NCBI GenBank assembly: GCA_034717495.1
Contig: JAYELL010000057.1
Span: 1 to 64,000 of the forward strand
From: Chloroflexota bacterium
Lineage (GTDB): Bacteria > Chloroflexota > Anaerolineae > JAAEKA01
Reading direction: 5' to 3'
DNA: 64,000 nt
Part shown: positions 1-8,346 of the stretch, piece by piece
Layout: every line of letters starts with the position of its first letter
Numbering within the stretch: the stretch's first letter is position 1
Translations under genes and position numbers: made by a program
Notes under the pieces: generated by a model
Databases searched by the model: none
Told to the model about the DNA's origin: nothing
The model's input: only the letters and a program-made list of their open reading frames with translations

Positions 1-246
1 ACGGGCGGTTACGAAGATCACAGGAATATCGGCGCCTGTCTTGAAGTGACGAAGGGCCTCCAGGCCATCCATGCCGGGCAGCCCCACGTCCAGCAGGATT
101 AGATCGGGTGGATCCCGGCGTGCGACCGCCAGCCCATCCTCAGCGCTGGCGGTTGTGCTGGTTTGATAGCCGACGAGCTCCAACTGCAGGCTCAGGCTGC
201 GGCGCAACAGGTCGTCATCTTCAACGATCAGAATATGTTGTGGCAT
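1..246 (-). CDS. Response regulator receiver domain protein (partial, 3' end off the window)
   Basis: Reading leftwards from ATG at 246, 82 codons stay open to the window edge, so only the first part of the receiver domain is present. The acidic cluster EDDD at residues 9-12, the phosphoacceptor D53 in LLDVGLPGMDG and the conserved T80 in the VTAR segment are all visible. That is the classic CheY-like phosphorelay domain of a two-component regulator. The output domain (DNA-binding or other) lies outside the window, so the regulated process cannot be told. The next gene is divergent, separated by about 280 bases. Confidence in the receiver domain is high; nothing can be said about the cognate kinase. 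Confidence 0.93.
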   Translation of the reverse strand, partial: MPQHILIVEDDDLLRRSLSLQLELVGYQTSTTASAEDGLAVARRDPPDLILLDVGLPGMDGLEALRHFKTGADIPVIFVTAR

Positions 247-344
247 GGCAAAGCCTCGGGGAAGAATGATGAAACCAGCGGCTATCATAACATGGATTGC
301 CAGCCAATTCAAGCGGCGTATGGGGAACAGAAATTCTGCCGACT

Positions 345-368
345 CCCCTCCCCGAACCGGGGAAGGGG
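345..368. other. GC-rich inverted repeat in the 247-526 intergenic region
   Basis: CCCCTCCCC (345-353) can pair with GGGGAAGGGG (359-368) across a 5-base loop with one bulged base. It lies between the divergent response regulator and phosphatase genes, just upstream of the predicted phosphatase promoter. It could be a transcriptional roadblock or simply a structured spacer. No T-tract follows on either strand, so it is not a convincing terminator. Confidence 0.4.
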
Positions 369-383
369 TCACGGTTAATGGCT

Positions 384-412
384 TTGACAACGGTGCTGGG
401 TGGTGATAGACT
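384..412 (+). promoter_or_regulatory. Sigma-70-type promoter for the histidine phosphatase gene
   Basis: A perfect -35 TTGACA (384-389) is followed by a 17-base spacer and a -10 TAGACT (407-412, four of six matches). Transcription would start near 419, giving a leader of about 108 bases before the ATG at 527. Confidence 0.55.
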
Positions 413-526
413 GCGCGTGTTCTGTTGGGAAATAATCCCGGAAACGAGGTCAAAGAACCTTGGCATGGCGAGGGTGTTGAACCAGTCCGCGCCGGGCCGC
501 GATTTCTCCACGAGGCAGGGACTCCA

Positions 527-1174
527 ATGCATCTATACTTGATTCGACATGGACAGAGTTACGTGAATCTGAAGGACTGGGAGGATGGCAACCTGGATGA
601 GGGGTTGACCGAGCTTGGACAGCAGCAGGCGGCCGCGCTTGGTACCTGGATGCCGGTGGCGGTACCCGAGATCGATACCCTTTACGCCAGCACCATGCGT
701 CGCGCCCGGGAGACCGCTCAGTACCTGGCTGATGCTTACCAATGCGGGATCGAATTCGACGATCGACTGCGGGAGATTGGCAACAACCGCTACGACCACA
801 CACCGTGGCCCAGCGATGATCTGCCCAAAGAGTATTCTGATTACTGGTCAAGCGAGCGACCCTTTGCCACCTCCACGCCCATCGTGGAGGGTGGTGAGAC
901 CTTTATGCATTTCCGTACCCGGGTCGGACTGTTCATTGAGGAATTGGTGACATGCTGCCGCGGAAAGCGAGTGCTGGCGGTTTGCCACGGCGGAGTCGTC
1001 GAGGCAGCCTTCGATCATATCTTCAACATCGGTCCCTGGCGCCGCTGTGAGATATGGGATCACAACACCGGCGTTACCTATTTTGAGTATGTGGAGATTC
1101 CTCGGCGCGAGACATGGCGCCTTCATTTCCATAACCGGATTGACCATCTTGTCCAGGAGATTACGGCTGAGTAA
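527..1174 (+). CDS. Histidine phosphatase family protein (phosphoglycerate mutase-like)
   Basis: This 215-residue protein starts with the signature LIRHGQS, whose H8 is the phosphohistidine nucleophile of the branch 1 histidine phosphatase superfamily. The second catalytic histidine is in VCHGG near residue 170, and the conserved [10 protein letters not shown] segment supplies the usual arginine. The family includes phosphoglycerate mutases, phosphatases of sugar phosphates and cobalamin-pathway alpha-ribazole phosphatases. The sequence alone does not fix the substrate, so no specific function is assigned. The frame stays open upstream to 425, but only the ATG at 527 places the RHG motif at its normal distance from the N-terminus. 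It is probably cytoplasmic; no signal peptide is seen. Confidence 0.9.
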   Translation: MHLYLIRHGQSYVNLKDWEDGNLDEGLTELGQQQAAALGTWMPVAVPEIDTLYASTMRRARETAQYLADAYQCGIEFDDRLREIGNNRYDHTPWPSDDLPKEYSDYWSSERPFATSTPIVEGGETFMHFRTRVGLFIEELVTCCRGKRVLAVCHGGVVEAAFDHIFNIGPWRRCEIWDHNTGVTYFEYVEIPRRETWRLHFHNRIDHLVQEITAE

Positions 1175-1268
1175 GGGGCATGTTCCCGTTCGGCCAATCG
1201 TTTCGACCAGTCGGAATTGATCCGATTCCCGGATTGAGTGCCAGGGCGTACCTGGAGGGAGACAGATC

Positions 1269-1316
1269 GTGGAAACCGGTTTGTTCGATTGGGAACAGCT
1301 GGAGGGGAGGGATTAG
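1269..1316 (+). other. 15-codon mini-ORF directly ahead of, and in frame with, the SpoU methyltransferase
   Basis: GTG at 1269, preceded at about ten bases by GGAGGGAGA, opens a 15-codon frame (METGLFDWEQLEGRD) ending at TAG 1314-1316. The strong ribosome binding site of the next gene (GGAGGGGAGGG, about 1302-1313) lies inside this mini-ORF, and the stop sits three bases before the proposed ATA start in the same frame. It could be a leader peptide coupling translation to the methyltransferase. It could also be an N-terminal extension broken by an in-frame TAG, or chance. Confidence 0.3.
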
Positions 1317-1319
1317 ACC

Positions 1320-2123
1320 ATAATCACCAGCCGCCGCAATCGGCGCATCGTCGAGGTGCGAAAATTGAACCAGCGCAAACACAGGCAGCGCCAGGGCCGT
1401 TTTTCGGTCGAGGGTGTGGCATTGTTGGAGATGGCGTTGGCAGCGGGCGTGCAGCCCCAGGAAGTCTACTTCAGTGAAGAACAGCTGCAGTTGAGCGACG
1501 GTGGAGGCAGGGTGTTGGCGCGCCTGGCTGCCACAGATGCTGAGTTGGTGGCTGTTTCCCTGGAGGTGATGAACTCCCTGGCCGATCGCGGGATTCCCGA
1601 GGGAATCGTATCCCTGTTTCCCTTGTTCGAAACCCCGCTGAACGATCTGCGTCTGGCAGGAGATGGCCTGGTATTGCTCATTGATCGGCTCCAGGATCCT
1701 GGAAACCTGGGCACGCTAATCCGCACCGCCGACGCCATCGATGCAGCCGCGGTGGTGTTGATCGAGCCCTGTGTGGACCCCTTCGAGTCCAAGGCGGTGA
1801 GAGCGACTATGGGATCTCTCTTCAATGTGCCTTTGATGCGCACCACCGATGTGCCGGCTCTTTTCCAGCGACTTGCGGCATTGGGGCTTTCGACCGTGGC
1901 TGCTGATGCCCATCGCGGGGAAGCCTGGGGCGCCAACTTGTGGCAGGGTTCGGTGGCATTGGTGGTCGGGCATGAGACGCGCGGCCTGACGGAGGATGTC
2001 CTTCCCTACGTCGATGCCTGGGTCAGTCTTCCCATGGTGGGCAAGGCGGAATCGCTCAATGTGGCGGTAGCAGGCGGTGTGCTGATGTATGCCTGGCTGA
2101 AGGCGAACGAGCGCCATGGTTGA
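1320..2123 (+). CDS. TrmH/SpoU family RNA 2'-O-methyltransferase
   Basis: The SPOUT-fold catalytic region is clear: LIDRLQDPGNLGTLIRTADA (motif 1, with the catalytic-type arginine), then LVVGHETRGL (motif 2) and SLPMVGKAESLNVAVAG (motif 3, knotted SAM site). The N-terminal VRKLNQRKHRQRQGRFSVEG is the substrate-binding domain typical of TrmH/RlmB-like enzymes that methylate ribose 2'-OH in rRNA or tRNA. The target nucleotide is unknown. The nearest standard start is GTG at 1356, but the family N-terminus (ITSRRN..) is encoded from ATA at 1320, seven bases after a near-perfect GGAGGGGAGGG. I therefore place the start at ATA 1320. The 3' end overlaps the next gene by eight bases, implying translational coupling. 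Confidence 0.85.
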   Translation: MITSRRNRRIVEVRKLNQRKHRQRQGRFSVEGVALLEMALAAGVQPQEVYFSEEQLQLSDGGGRVLARLAATDAELVAVSLEVMNSLADRGIPEGIVSLFPLFETPLNDLRLAGDGLVLLIDRLQDPGNLGTLIRTADAIDAAAVVLIEPCVDPFESKAVRATMGSLFNVPLMRTTDVPALFQRLAALGLSTVAADAHRGEAWGANLWQGSVALVVGHETRGLTEDVLPYVDAWVSLPMVGKAESLNVAVAGGVLMYAWLKANERHG

Positions 2124-3903
2124 TATCCTTGTTATCGGAGGTGCCTCTCTCGACCGTTTGCATTTCGCAGGCAGGACAGCACAGTCACCCGGTGGCGCCG
2201 GGCTCTATACCGCTGCTGCCGCGCACCGGGCGGGTGCCACTGTGGCGATGTTGGCGCCCAGACCTGACCCTGTTCCTCGGGCATTGGAACCAGCGGCAGA
2301 GCGGATTGACTGGATAGGGCCTCTTGTTCCTCCCAAGGACCTTCCACATTTCGAGATTGCCCATTATGGCGGCGGCAGGGCTGAACTGGTCACGGCTCGC
2401 TGGGGAGCAGAGGCCAGACTGACACCGCAAGAGCTTCCCGGTGATCTCTCAGGCTTTTCAATAGTCCACATTGCCGCTCTGGGATCTGCTGAACGGCAAC
2501 TTGCGTTCCTACGCTCCTGCCGACTGCGTGGCGCATCCCGTATCTCGGTTGGTACCTATGCCAGGGTTGTTGTCGGAGAAACAGAGACAGTAAGGGCCTT
2601 GCTCCGTGAGGCTGATCTGTTTTTCATGAACGAAAACGAGGCTGCTGTCCTGTTCGCCGATGTGGTGGATGCCAGAACCCAGCCGGGGAAGCTTCTCTTC
2701 ATCACACTGGGCGAGAAGGGCGCCAGGGTTTGTCAGGGAGATCGTGTCAGCGAAATAAGCCCTGTGTCTGCACGGGAACTGGATCCAACGGGTGCCGGCG
2801 ACACCTTCTGCGGAACCACACTGGCCCTCCTGGCACGTCACGAGCATCCGGTACTTGCCGCCGAAATGGCCACCGCTCTGGCTGCGCAGGTCATCGAGAG
2901 TGTCGGTCCTTCAGCCCTGTGGCGAACCGACCCGCTGCCCAGGCCGGCAGCAGATCGAAGGGTGATCGTCAATCCGGTGCAGGTAGACAACGTTGCGGCC
3001 TTGATCGCAGACCTGCCGGAGGTGCAGGCTTTTGACTTCACCGGTCCTGAGTATCCTCCAGAAGGACACCCGGCTACCCTTGGCTATTTCTTCACAGCAA
3101 CGCTGCAACAATTCGGTTTTTGGTCTGTTGTCGATGATCACTACAGCCACCCGCTGTTGGCGCCCCTGGATGGGGCTGTACGCAAAGGTTCCGACTATCT
3201 GTGGCAAAGCTGGTTGCACCCCCTGGCAGGTGACCGGTCTTTTTATCATGCTTCCCGCCAGGTCACCCTGACTCCCGCGGACCTGAGTGCACTCTTCCGC
3301 GCCGACGATGGCTGCGATCCCATGCCAGCGCAGGCACTGCACCTGGAGGTAGCCCGATCCTATGGGCGGGATATGATGACCATGGCCCATACCCCGGCCG
3401 GGATGGTGCAGACAGCCAACCGATCGGCTGCACCTCTGGGAACCTTCCTGTCCAGCCTCGATCACGTGGGCGGCTACAAGGAAGACCCGCTGCGCAAGAA
3501 AGCAAGTCTGCTGGCGTTGATTCTGGCCCAGCGTCCTGAAAGGTTCCTGCGACCTGGCCCGTCTGAGGCAATGCCACCCATCATCGATTATCACCTGATG
3601 CGCTCCTGTTTGCGCACCGGGCTTCTGGAGGTGACCGATCCTTCGCTGGAGCAGGCTTTGATCCAACGACAGGTATTGGACGCGGCCTCAGAGCGAGCTG
3701 TGCGCCGGGCAGCCTACCGGGCAGTCAACTCGCTCGTGCCACTTTCCGGAAAGTCGATGGGTGCAGTGGACTGGTTTTTCTTCAACGCTCGTCGCCGCTG
3801 TCCGGAGATGACGGAGCCGGACTGTTCAGCATGCGCGGTTGATCCGGTGTGTGCTCAGCGCAAAACGTTGTTTCAGCCTGTGTTTCGTACAACCTGTTAT
3901 TGA
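2116..3903 (+). CDS. PfkB-family sugar/nucleoside kinase fused to a QNG1/DUF2419-like queuosine-salvage glycosylase domain
   Basis: Residues 1 to about 275 form a compact ribokinase/PfkB domain: GGASLDRL at the start, FFMNENEA mid-domain, and the anion-hole and catalytic-base motif DPTGAGDTF with D229. Residues 280-595 resemble the DUF2419/QNG1 family, which hydrolyses queuosine 5'-phosphate to free queuine. The recognised pattern is FGFWSV (about 333-338), LFRADDG, PIIDYHLMRSCLRTG (D491 matches the ADYRLPQ block of human QNG1), ERAVRRAAYRAVN and VDWFFFNARRR (D552). The C-terminus adds C562-x7-C570-x2-C573-x5-C579, close to the Fe-S ligand spacing of endonuclease III-like glycosylases. A kinase making the 5'-phosphate next to the hydrolase that uses it is metabolically sensible, but this is inferred from remembered alignments only. 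It overlaps the upstream methyltransferase by eight bases. Confidence 0.68.
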   Translation: MVDILVIGGASLDRLHFAGRTAQSPGGAGLYTAAAAHRAGATVAMLAPRPDPVPRALEPAAERIDWIGPLVPPKDLPHFEIAHYGGGRAELVTARWGAEARLTPQELPGDLSGFSIVHIAALGSAERQLAFLRSCRLRGASRISVGTYARVVVGETETVRALLREADLFFMNENEAAVLFADVVDARTQPGKLLFITLGEKGARVCQGDRVSEISPVSARELDPTGAGDTFCGTTLALLARHEHPVLAAEMATALAAQVIESVGPSALWRTDPLPRPAADRRVIVNPVQVDNVAALIADLPEVQAFDFTGPEYPPEGHPATLGYFFTATLQQFGFWSVVDDHYSHPLLAPLDGAVRKGSDYLWQSWLHPLAGDRSFYHASRQVTLTPADLSALFRADDGCDPMPAQALHLEVARSYGRDMMTMAHTPAGMVQTANRSAAPLGTFLSSLDHVGGYKEDPLRKKASLLALILAQRPERFLRPGPSEAMPPIIDYHLMRSCLRTGLLEVTDPSLEQALIQRQVLDAASERAVRRAAYRAVNSLVPLSGKSMGAVDWFFFNARRRCPEMTEPDCSACAVDPVCAQRKTLFQPVFRTTCY

Positions 3904-3947
3904 CGGTTGAATGGTTTGGATCTGGCCGCCAAGATCAACGCGATTCC

Positions 3948-4703
3948 ATGATGATATTGATTGACTCGCTTTTGTCCCAAATTACCGATGGTGCTATTTG
4001 TGATATTCGTGTCGGCGCCAGCTGGACGGCTGTTGAGGCCCATGTGGCCGGGGAGAGGCGTTGTGGTCTGGCAACCTCGTTTTCCGGGCATCGATCCGGC
4101 CATCACGGGAGGCCGCGGGTTGCCGATGCTGGCAACCTGACAGGGTTTTCCCCCACAGCCCTGGTGCAACTGGCGCGATCCGATAGCCCGATGGAGATTG
4201 CCATTGGCCTGGCTGCTATCAATGCTCTGTTGCCGCGCCAGCCAGCGTTATGGGCCGAGGAACATGCGGCTGATGTCATTGCACATCATGGCAAGGGAAA
4301 ACGCGTTGTTCTGGTTGGGCATTTTCCCTTCGTCGACCAGCTGCGCGAGCGCGTGGGCACCCTCTGGGTCCTGGAACTGCAACCTCAGGCGGGTGACCTG
4401 CCGGCCAGCGCAGCAGTCGATGTGGTTCCCCGGGCCGATGTACTGGCTATTACGAGCACGGCTTTCATCAACCGTACGTTTGCCGGCCTCATGGCTCTTC
4501 GTCGCCGGGATGCGCTGGTGATGTTGCTGGGCCCCAGCACCCCCCTGTCACCTGTGCTGTTCGATTACGGCGTGCATTTTCTTTCGGGGGCAATCGTACA
4601 GGATGTGGACCGGGTCCTGCAAGCGGTAAGCCAGGGCGCGAACTTTCGCCAGGTCCGTCGCAGTGGCGTGCAACTGGTTACGATGAGCCAGATTGTACCG
4701 TGA
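3948..4703 (+). CDS. DUF364-type Rossmann-like protein (DUF4213 N-terminus)
   Basis: About 250 residues. The N-terminal half (MMILIDSLLSQITDG, then GLATSF and GNLTGFSPTALVQLARS) fits the DUF4213 module. The C-terminal half (KRVVLVGHFPFVDQLRE, PRADVLAITSTAFINRT, VMLLGPSTPLSPVLFDYGV) fits DUF364, often labelled putative heavy-metal chelation because of its enolase-N-like and Rossmann-like folds. No enzymatic activity is established for the family. The ATG pair at 3948/3951 begins the domain; upstream codons overlap the kinase-glycosylase gene in another frame and are not homologous-looking. The gap to the upstream gene is only 44 bases, so the two are likely co-transcribed. A role with the queuosine-like fusion is possible but unsupported. 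Confidence 0.75.
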   Translation: MMILIDSLLSQITDGAICDIRVGASWTAVEAHVAGERRCGLATSFSGHRSGHHGRPRVADAGNLTGFSPTALVQLARSDSPMEIAIGLAAINALLPRQPALWAEEHAADVIAHHGKGKRVVLVGHFPFVDQLRERVGTLWVLELQPQAGDLPASAAVDVVPRADVLAITSTAFINRTFAGLMALRRRDALVMLLGPSTPLSPVLFDYGVHFLSGAIVQDVDRVLQAVSQGANFRQVRRSGVQLVTMSQIVP

Positions 4704-4746
4704 GGTATCCCTCGTTAAGATGTATGTGTTTGCTTATTGTGACCAA

Positions 4747-4775
4747 TTGTACAGGATAGCAATCCGGGGTATAAT
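4747..4775 (+). promoter_or_regulatory. Promoter for the thioredoxin-VKOR gene
   Basis: A perfect -10 TATAAT (4770-4775) lies 17 bases after TTGTAC (4747-4752). The transcript would begin near 4782 and leave a leader of roughly 48 bases before ATG 4830. Confidence 0.6.
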
Positions 4776-4829
4776 GTCAGTGAATTTTACGCCACTGATT
4801 CTCCTCAGAGTCTCGTAGAGGTAATTGAG

Positions 4830-6038
4830 ATGCGAAGGTCGCTTTTACTTGTTTTCCTTGTTGCTATTATCATTTTCATCCTTCCCCAGGGCGTGATTGG
4901 GCAAGATGAGGATGAAGCGCCGGTCGTGCGCGCCGTTCTGTTTTTCTCTCAGAGTTGCCCTCATTGTCACACGGTCATCAACGAGTTCCTGGTTCCCATG
5001 ATCGAAAAAGAGGGTGATAAATTGGCGATCATCGGGGTCGACATCGCCCAGCCAGGAGGTCAGGAGCTTTACCTGGCATCCACCCAGCGGTTTTCCGTGC
5101 CCGACGAACGGCAGGGTGTTCCCCGCCTGGTCGTCGGCGACCGGGTATTGGTCGGAAGTGTGGAGATTCCCCAGGAGTTTCCGAAGATCTACGCCGAGGG
5201 TCTGGCCAATGACGGAATCGATTGGCCAGACATTCCTGGTCTGACCGAGGTGATTGCCCTCAGTGCGGAACAAGAGGCACAACACGAGGGCCCTGAACAG
5301 CCGCCATCCAGAGAGGCCCAGGCAACCGACACGCCGGTCCCGGAGGCTGAGGCAAACAGTACATCGGTCCCTGAGGGCGAGCCGACACCGGCCGAGCATG
5401 TCTTGCAGCTGGGAGAGGAACCACTGCCGCCGGAGCCTACCACTGACACAGCAACGGAAGGGGGTACGCTGGCGGCGATCATATTGGGTGCGATGCTCCT
5501 GGCACTGATCTACACGATCGCACGCGCCATCGTTGCACGCGATACCTTGTTTGCAAGTAACGGCGAGTTAATAGGAAGGGCCTGGTCGTGGCTCATTCCG
5601 CTACTGGCCCTGATTGGGCTGGGGGTCGCCGGGTATCTGGCCTACGTGGAGATCACGCACACAGCAGCGGTGTGTGGACCAGTGGGCAAATGTAACATCG
5701 TCCAATCCAGCGAGTACGCCAGCATTGCAGGCATACCGGTTGCGGTCCTGGGTATGCTGAACTATATCGCTGTCCTTGTATTGTGGACAGTGCATCGCTT
5801 TGCATCAGGCAAATGGTCCTGGTGGGCAGCTCTGGCGCTGTTGCTCTTGACCATCTTCGGTGTGCTGTTTTCTATCTATCTGACGCTGATGGAACTGTTC
5901 GTTATCCATGCCATTTGTGCCTGGTGCCTGGCGTCGGCCATTATCACGACGGTGTTGATGCTGCTGGTCTTGCTTCAATTGACCGGGCGGGGCACTGTCA
6001 AGAGTGTTCCTCCCCGGCAGAGTCCAACTCAGGCTTGA
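4830..6038 (+). CDS. Thioredoxin-like / vitamin K epoxide reductase (VKOR) fusion, disulfide-bond formation
   Basis: 402 residues. An N-terminal signal/anchor (residues 1-24) is followed by a thioredoxin-like domain with the redox motif C43-P-H-C46, then an acidic Pro/Thr-rich linker (about 150-215). A multi-pass VKOR domain follows with the paired cysteines CGPVGKC and the quinone-reactive CAWC. VKOR homologues replace DsbB in Actinobacteria, Cyanobacteria and other phyla: they take electrons from a thioredoxin-like oxidase of exported proteins and pass them to quinone. Here both partners are one membrane protein, with the thioredoxin domain predicted outside the membrane. The domain order (Trx first) is the reverse of the commonly described VKOR-Trx fusions. 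It is monocistronic, with its own promoter and a strong terminator downstream. Confidence 0.92.
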   Translation: MRRSLLLVFLVAIIIFILPQGVIGQDEDEAPVVRAVLFFSQSCPHCHTVINEFLVPMIEKEGDKLAIIGVDIAQPGGQELYLASTQRFSVPDERQGVPRLVVGDRVLVGSVEIPQEFPKIYAEGLANDGIDWPDIPGLTEVIALSAEQEAQHEGPEQPPSREAQATDTPVPEAEANSTSVPEGEPTPAEHVLQLGEEPLPPEPTTDTATEGGTLAAIILGAMLLALIYTIARAIVARDTLFASNGELIGRAWSWLIPLLALIGLGVAGYLAYVEITHTAAVCGPVGKCNIVQSSEYASIAGIPVAVLGMLNYIAVLVLWTVHRFASGKWSWWAALALLLLTIFGVLFSIYLTLMELFVIHAICAWCLASAIITTVLMLLVLLQLTGRGTVKSVPPRQSPTQA

Positions 6039-6089
6039 GAAGAGTCCTCCAGAGTCTCAAAAGCTGAGGCTTCGGCAGAAACTCCAAAG

Positions 6090-6127
6090 AACAGGCGGCG
6101 GACATCACGTCCACCGCCTGTTTTTCG
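6090..6127. terminator. Strong intrinsic terminator between convergent genes
   Basis: AACAGGCGG-C-GGAC pairs with GTCC-A-CCGCCTGTT around ATCAC and runs into TTTTTCGCTTTT on the plus strand. On the minus strand the hairpin is followed by a weaker T-rich stretch. It ends the Trx-VKOR transcript and may also serve the converging LVIVD lipoprotein gene. Confidence 0.85.
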
Positions 6128-6146
6128 CTTTTCCAGACATCTTTGC

Positions 6147-8315
6147 TTACGGCTGGGATTCGCTTTTCTCAAACACCAGCAGACCGGCGCTGCTGTCTGC
6201 CACATATAGTTTCCCGGGAACCTGCGGATCGACCACGATGTGGCGAGCGCTTCCTGGCACATCCCCCGCTGCCACCGGCCGCGGCCTGTCGGGGTCGCTC
6301 ACGTCGAGAAGCCAGATGCCCTGCTCGCCCGCCGTAACGTAAACGCCATCGTTGCTGGCGGTGACTCCGATCAAACCGCCAGGCCCGATCATGGAACTGA
6401 TGAGCCGGGGGGTGGCGCGATGACTCAAATCCACGATGTGCAGACCACCGGAACAGATGTCATAATAGCAACTGGCGGTGGCAATATAGGCCAGGTCGCC
6501 CGCCACGGCAATATCCGAGACATCTGCCGGGAGTTCGACCGAACCGACTTCATGAGGCAGCGTGGGATCGCCCAGATCAAATATTCGCAGAATGCCCTTG
6601 TGGCCATCTCCCTGATCAGCACCGCCCCCTGCCAACAGGAACTCAACGGGCCCGCCTGGCACAGACCCGCCCGCCAGGGCAACCTGCCAGAGTTGACCCG
6701 GCACGTCCAGTTTGCTCAGCAATTCAGGTTTCGTCCAATCGGTGACATCCAGCACTCGCAGGCCCGTATCGCCGACAGCTACATACGCCAGTCGTTGCGC
6801 AGGATTGTCGCCGGTGACGGCAACACTGTAACCCGCCCCTTCCATCTCGTCAGCGCTGATTCTGCCTACCCCCTGCGGCTGTGTGGGATCGGACAGATCG
6901 ACAATCTTCAGGCCTTCCTGCCATACCGGCACATAGGCGATGTTATCGATGATCGTGAAGCCACGGGCCCAGCGCATATCATCCAGGCTGCCGATTTGCT
7001 TCGGGGCAGCACCCCAAACCGGTTCGTAGATACTCAGCACACTTTGGGAGGTTCCTGCAGCCAACAGAAGCGGTGTGCCGGGAATGGCGGCGATTTCCGC
7101 CAGGCCACCTGGAAATACCACATCTCCGATAATGGCCAGCTGTTTGGGATCTGAACTATCAACCACCGTTAATCCCGAGTTGGCCGTGTCGACCAGGGCA
7201 CGATCTTCGACCAAAACCAGGGCCGAGTTGGCGCCAGGAAGGCCGAGGATGCCGGCGGATTTCGGCCTGTACGGCTTCGCCATATCGACGGCGATCAGAT
7301 TGGTTCCGCACTGCCCGAACTCGCAGAAGACTTCGGTCGCGAAGACATAGTTTCCATCGACTCCCACGAAGCCGGTGGGCAGGTCTGTCTCGTAAAGGTT
7401 GATCAGCCGGGGATTGGCCGGTTCGCTCAGGTCGTACCATCGAATGCCATCTCCGGCTACGAAGAGGCGGCCTTCGTCCAGGGCCAGGGATCGTGCCCCT
7501 CCGGGTACTTCGATGGTGGCCAGGTCCCGCGGGCGCACCGGATCACCAACGTCGATCACTTCCACGCCTATGCCATGAGCCACGTAGGCCATCCTGCCTG
7601 CCGCAACGACATCATTGGGATAATCGGGCAATTCCGTGGCGCTTAGCAGCGCGGGAGTTTCAGCTTCGGCTATATCGACCAGGTAGAGGCTTCCCTGGCA
7701 GGGGCCGTTCGGGCAGTGACCGCCCGTTACCATCGCCACATCGTATCGAGTGAAAACCTGCAGGGCATCCCGGGGCAGTGGAAACAGGCTCACAAGTTGG
7801 GGCATGGAGTAGATATTGACATCCAGAATAGCCAGCCCGGCCGGGCCTGCAGCGGCGTAGGCATAGCCGTAACCGGGGACATCCAGCCCTTCGATCATCG
7901 CAGGCAGTGGCGGGCTTTCCCCCAGGAGCCGGGGATTGGCAGCATCGTAGTGGTCGATGGTTACCAGGCGCGGACCCACGGCAAGGAAGGAGAGATAGCC
8001 GGTCGCGTCGATGGCCAGGGATTGTCCGCCGACCTGGTCTACCAGGGTCAGCGTGGTTTCCCCCGCCACGATGTTTTGGGCAGAAATCGAGAGCTCTGCC
8101 AGAGGTTGTTGTGTCATCGGCACAGCCGCCGGCTCTGCAACCGTTTCAACCGTCGACCGACCTATGGGGTCGACAATGGGTTCCGGCGCAGGGATGGCGT
8201 AGTCGTACCATGCCGTGCCCGGCGCACAGCCACTCAACAGCGAGATCACCACCAGGATCAGAATCCCGGGGAAAACAGACCGGCGAACAAGATTCCTGTA
8301 GGCTATCACGTTCAT
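6147..8315 (-). CDS. LVIVD-repeat beta-propeller lipoprotein
   Basis: From ATG 8315 the protein has about 722 residues, with a type II signal peptide ending in the lipobox LLSGC (C29). The mature part consists of repeated units such as GVEVIDVGDPVRPRDLATIEVPG, GLKIVDLSDPTQP and GLRVLDVTDWTKPELLS. These are LVIVD repeats, which fold as propeller blades; roughly a dozen can be counted. LVIVD proteins are usually cell-surface proteins of unknown ligand. An upstream ATG at 8336 would also keep the frame, but it would begin only a few bases after the predicted transcription start and lengthen the signal peptide unusually. Neither start has a clear ribosome binding site. It lacks the C-terminal FLP tail of the two neighbouring secreted propeller proteins. 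Confidence 0.85.
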   Translation of the reverse strand: MNVIAYRNLVRRSVFPGILILVVISLLSGCAPGTAWYDYAIPAPEPIVDPIGRSTVETVAEPAAVPMTQQPLAELSISAQNIVAGETTLTLVDQVGGQSLAIDATGYLSFLAVGPRLVTIDHYDAANPRLLGESPPLPAMIEGLDVPGYGYAYAAAGPAGLAILDVNIYSMPQLVSLFPLPRDALQVFTRYDVAMVTGGHCPNGPCQGSLYLVDIAEAETPALLSATELPDYPNDVVAAGRMAYVAHGIGVEVIDVGDPVRPRDLATIEVPGGARSLALDEGRLFVAGDGIRWYDLSEPANPRLINLYETDLPTGFVGVDGNYVFATEVFCEFGQCGTNLIAVDMAKPYRPKSAGILGLPGANSALVLVEDRALVDTANSGLTVVDSSDPKQLAIIGDVVFPGGLAEIAAIPGTPLLLAAGTSQSVLSIYEPVWGAAPKQIGSLDDMRWARGFTIIDNIAYVPVWQEGLKIVDLSDPTQPQGVGRISADEMEGAGYSVAVTGDNPAQRLAYVAVGDTGLRVLDVTDWTKPELLSKLDVPGQLWQVALAGGSVPGGPVEFLLAGGGADQGDGHKGILRIFDLGDPTLPHEVGSVELPADVSDIAVAGDLAYIATASCYYDICSGGLHIVDLSHRATPRLISSMIGPGGLIGVTASNDGVYVTAGEQGIWLLDVSDPDRPRPVAAGDVPGSARHIVVDPQVPGKLYVADSSAGLLVFEKSESQP

Positions 8316-8346
8316 AAAAACAGTTTGCGAGGACATTGGCTGCGCT

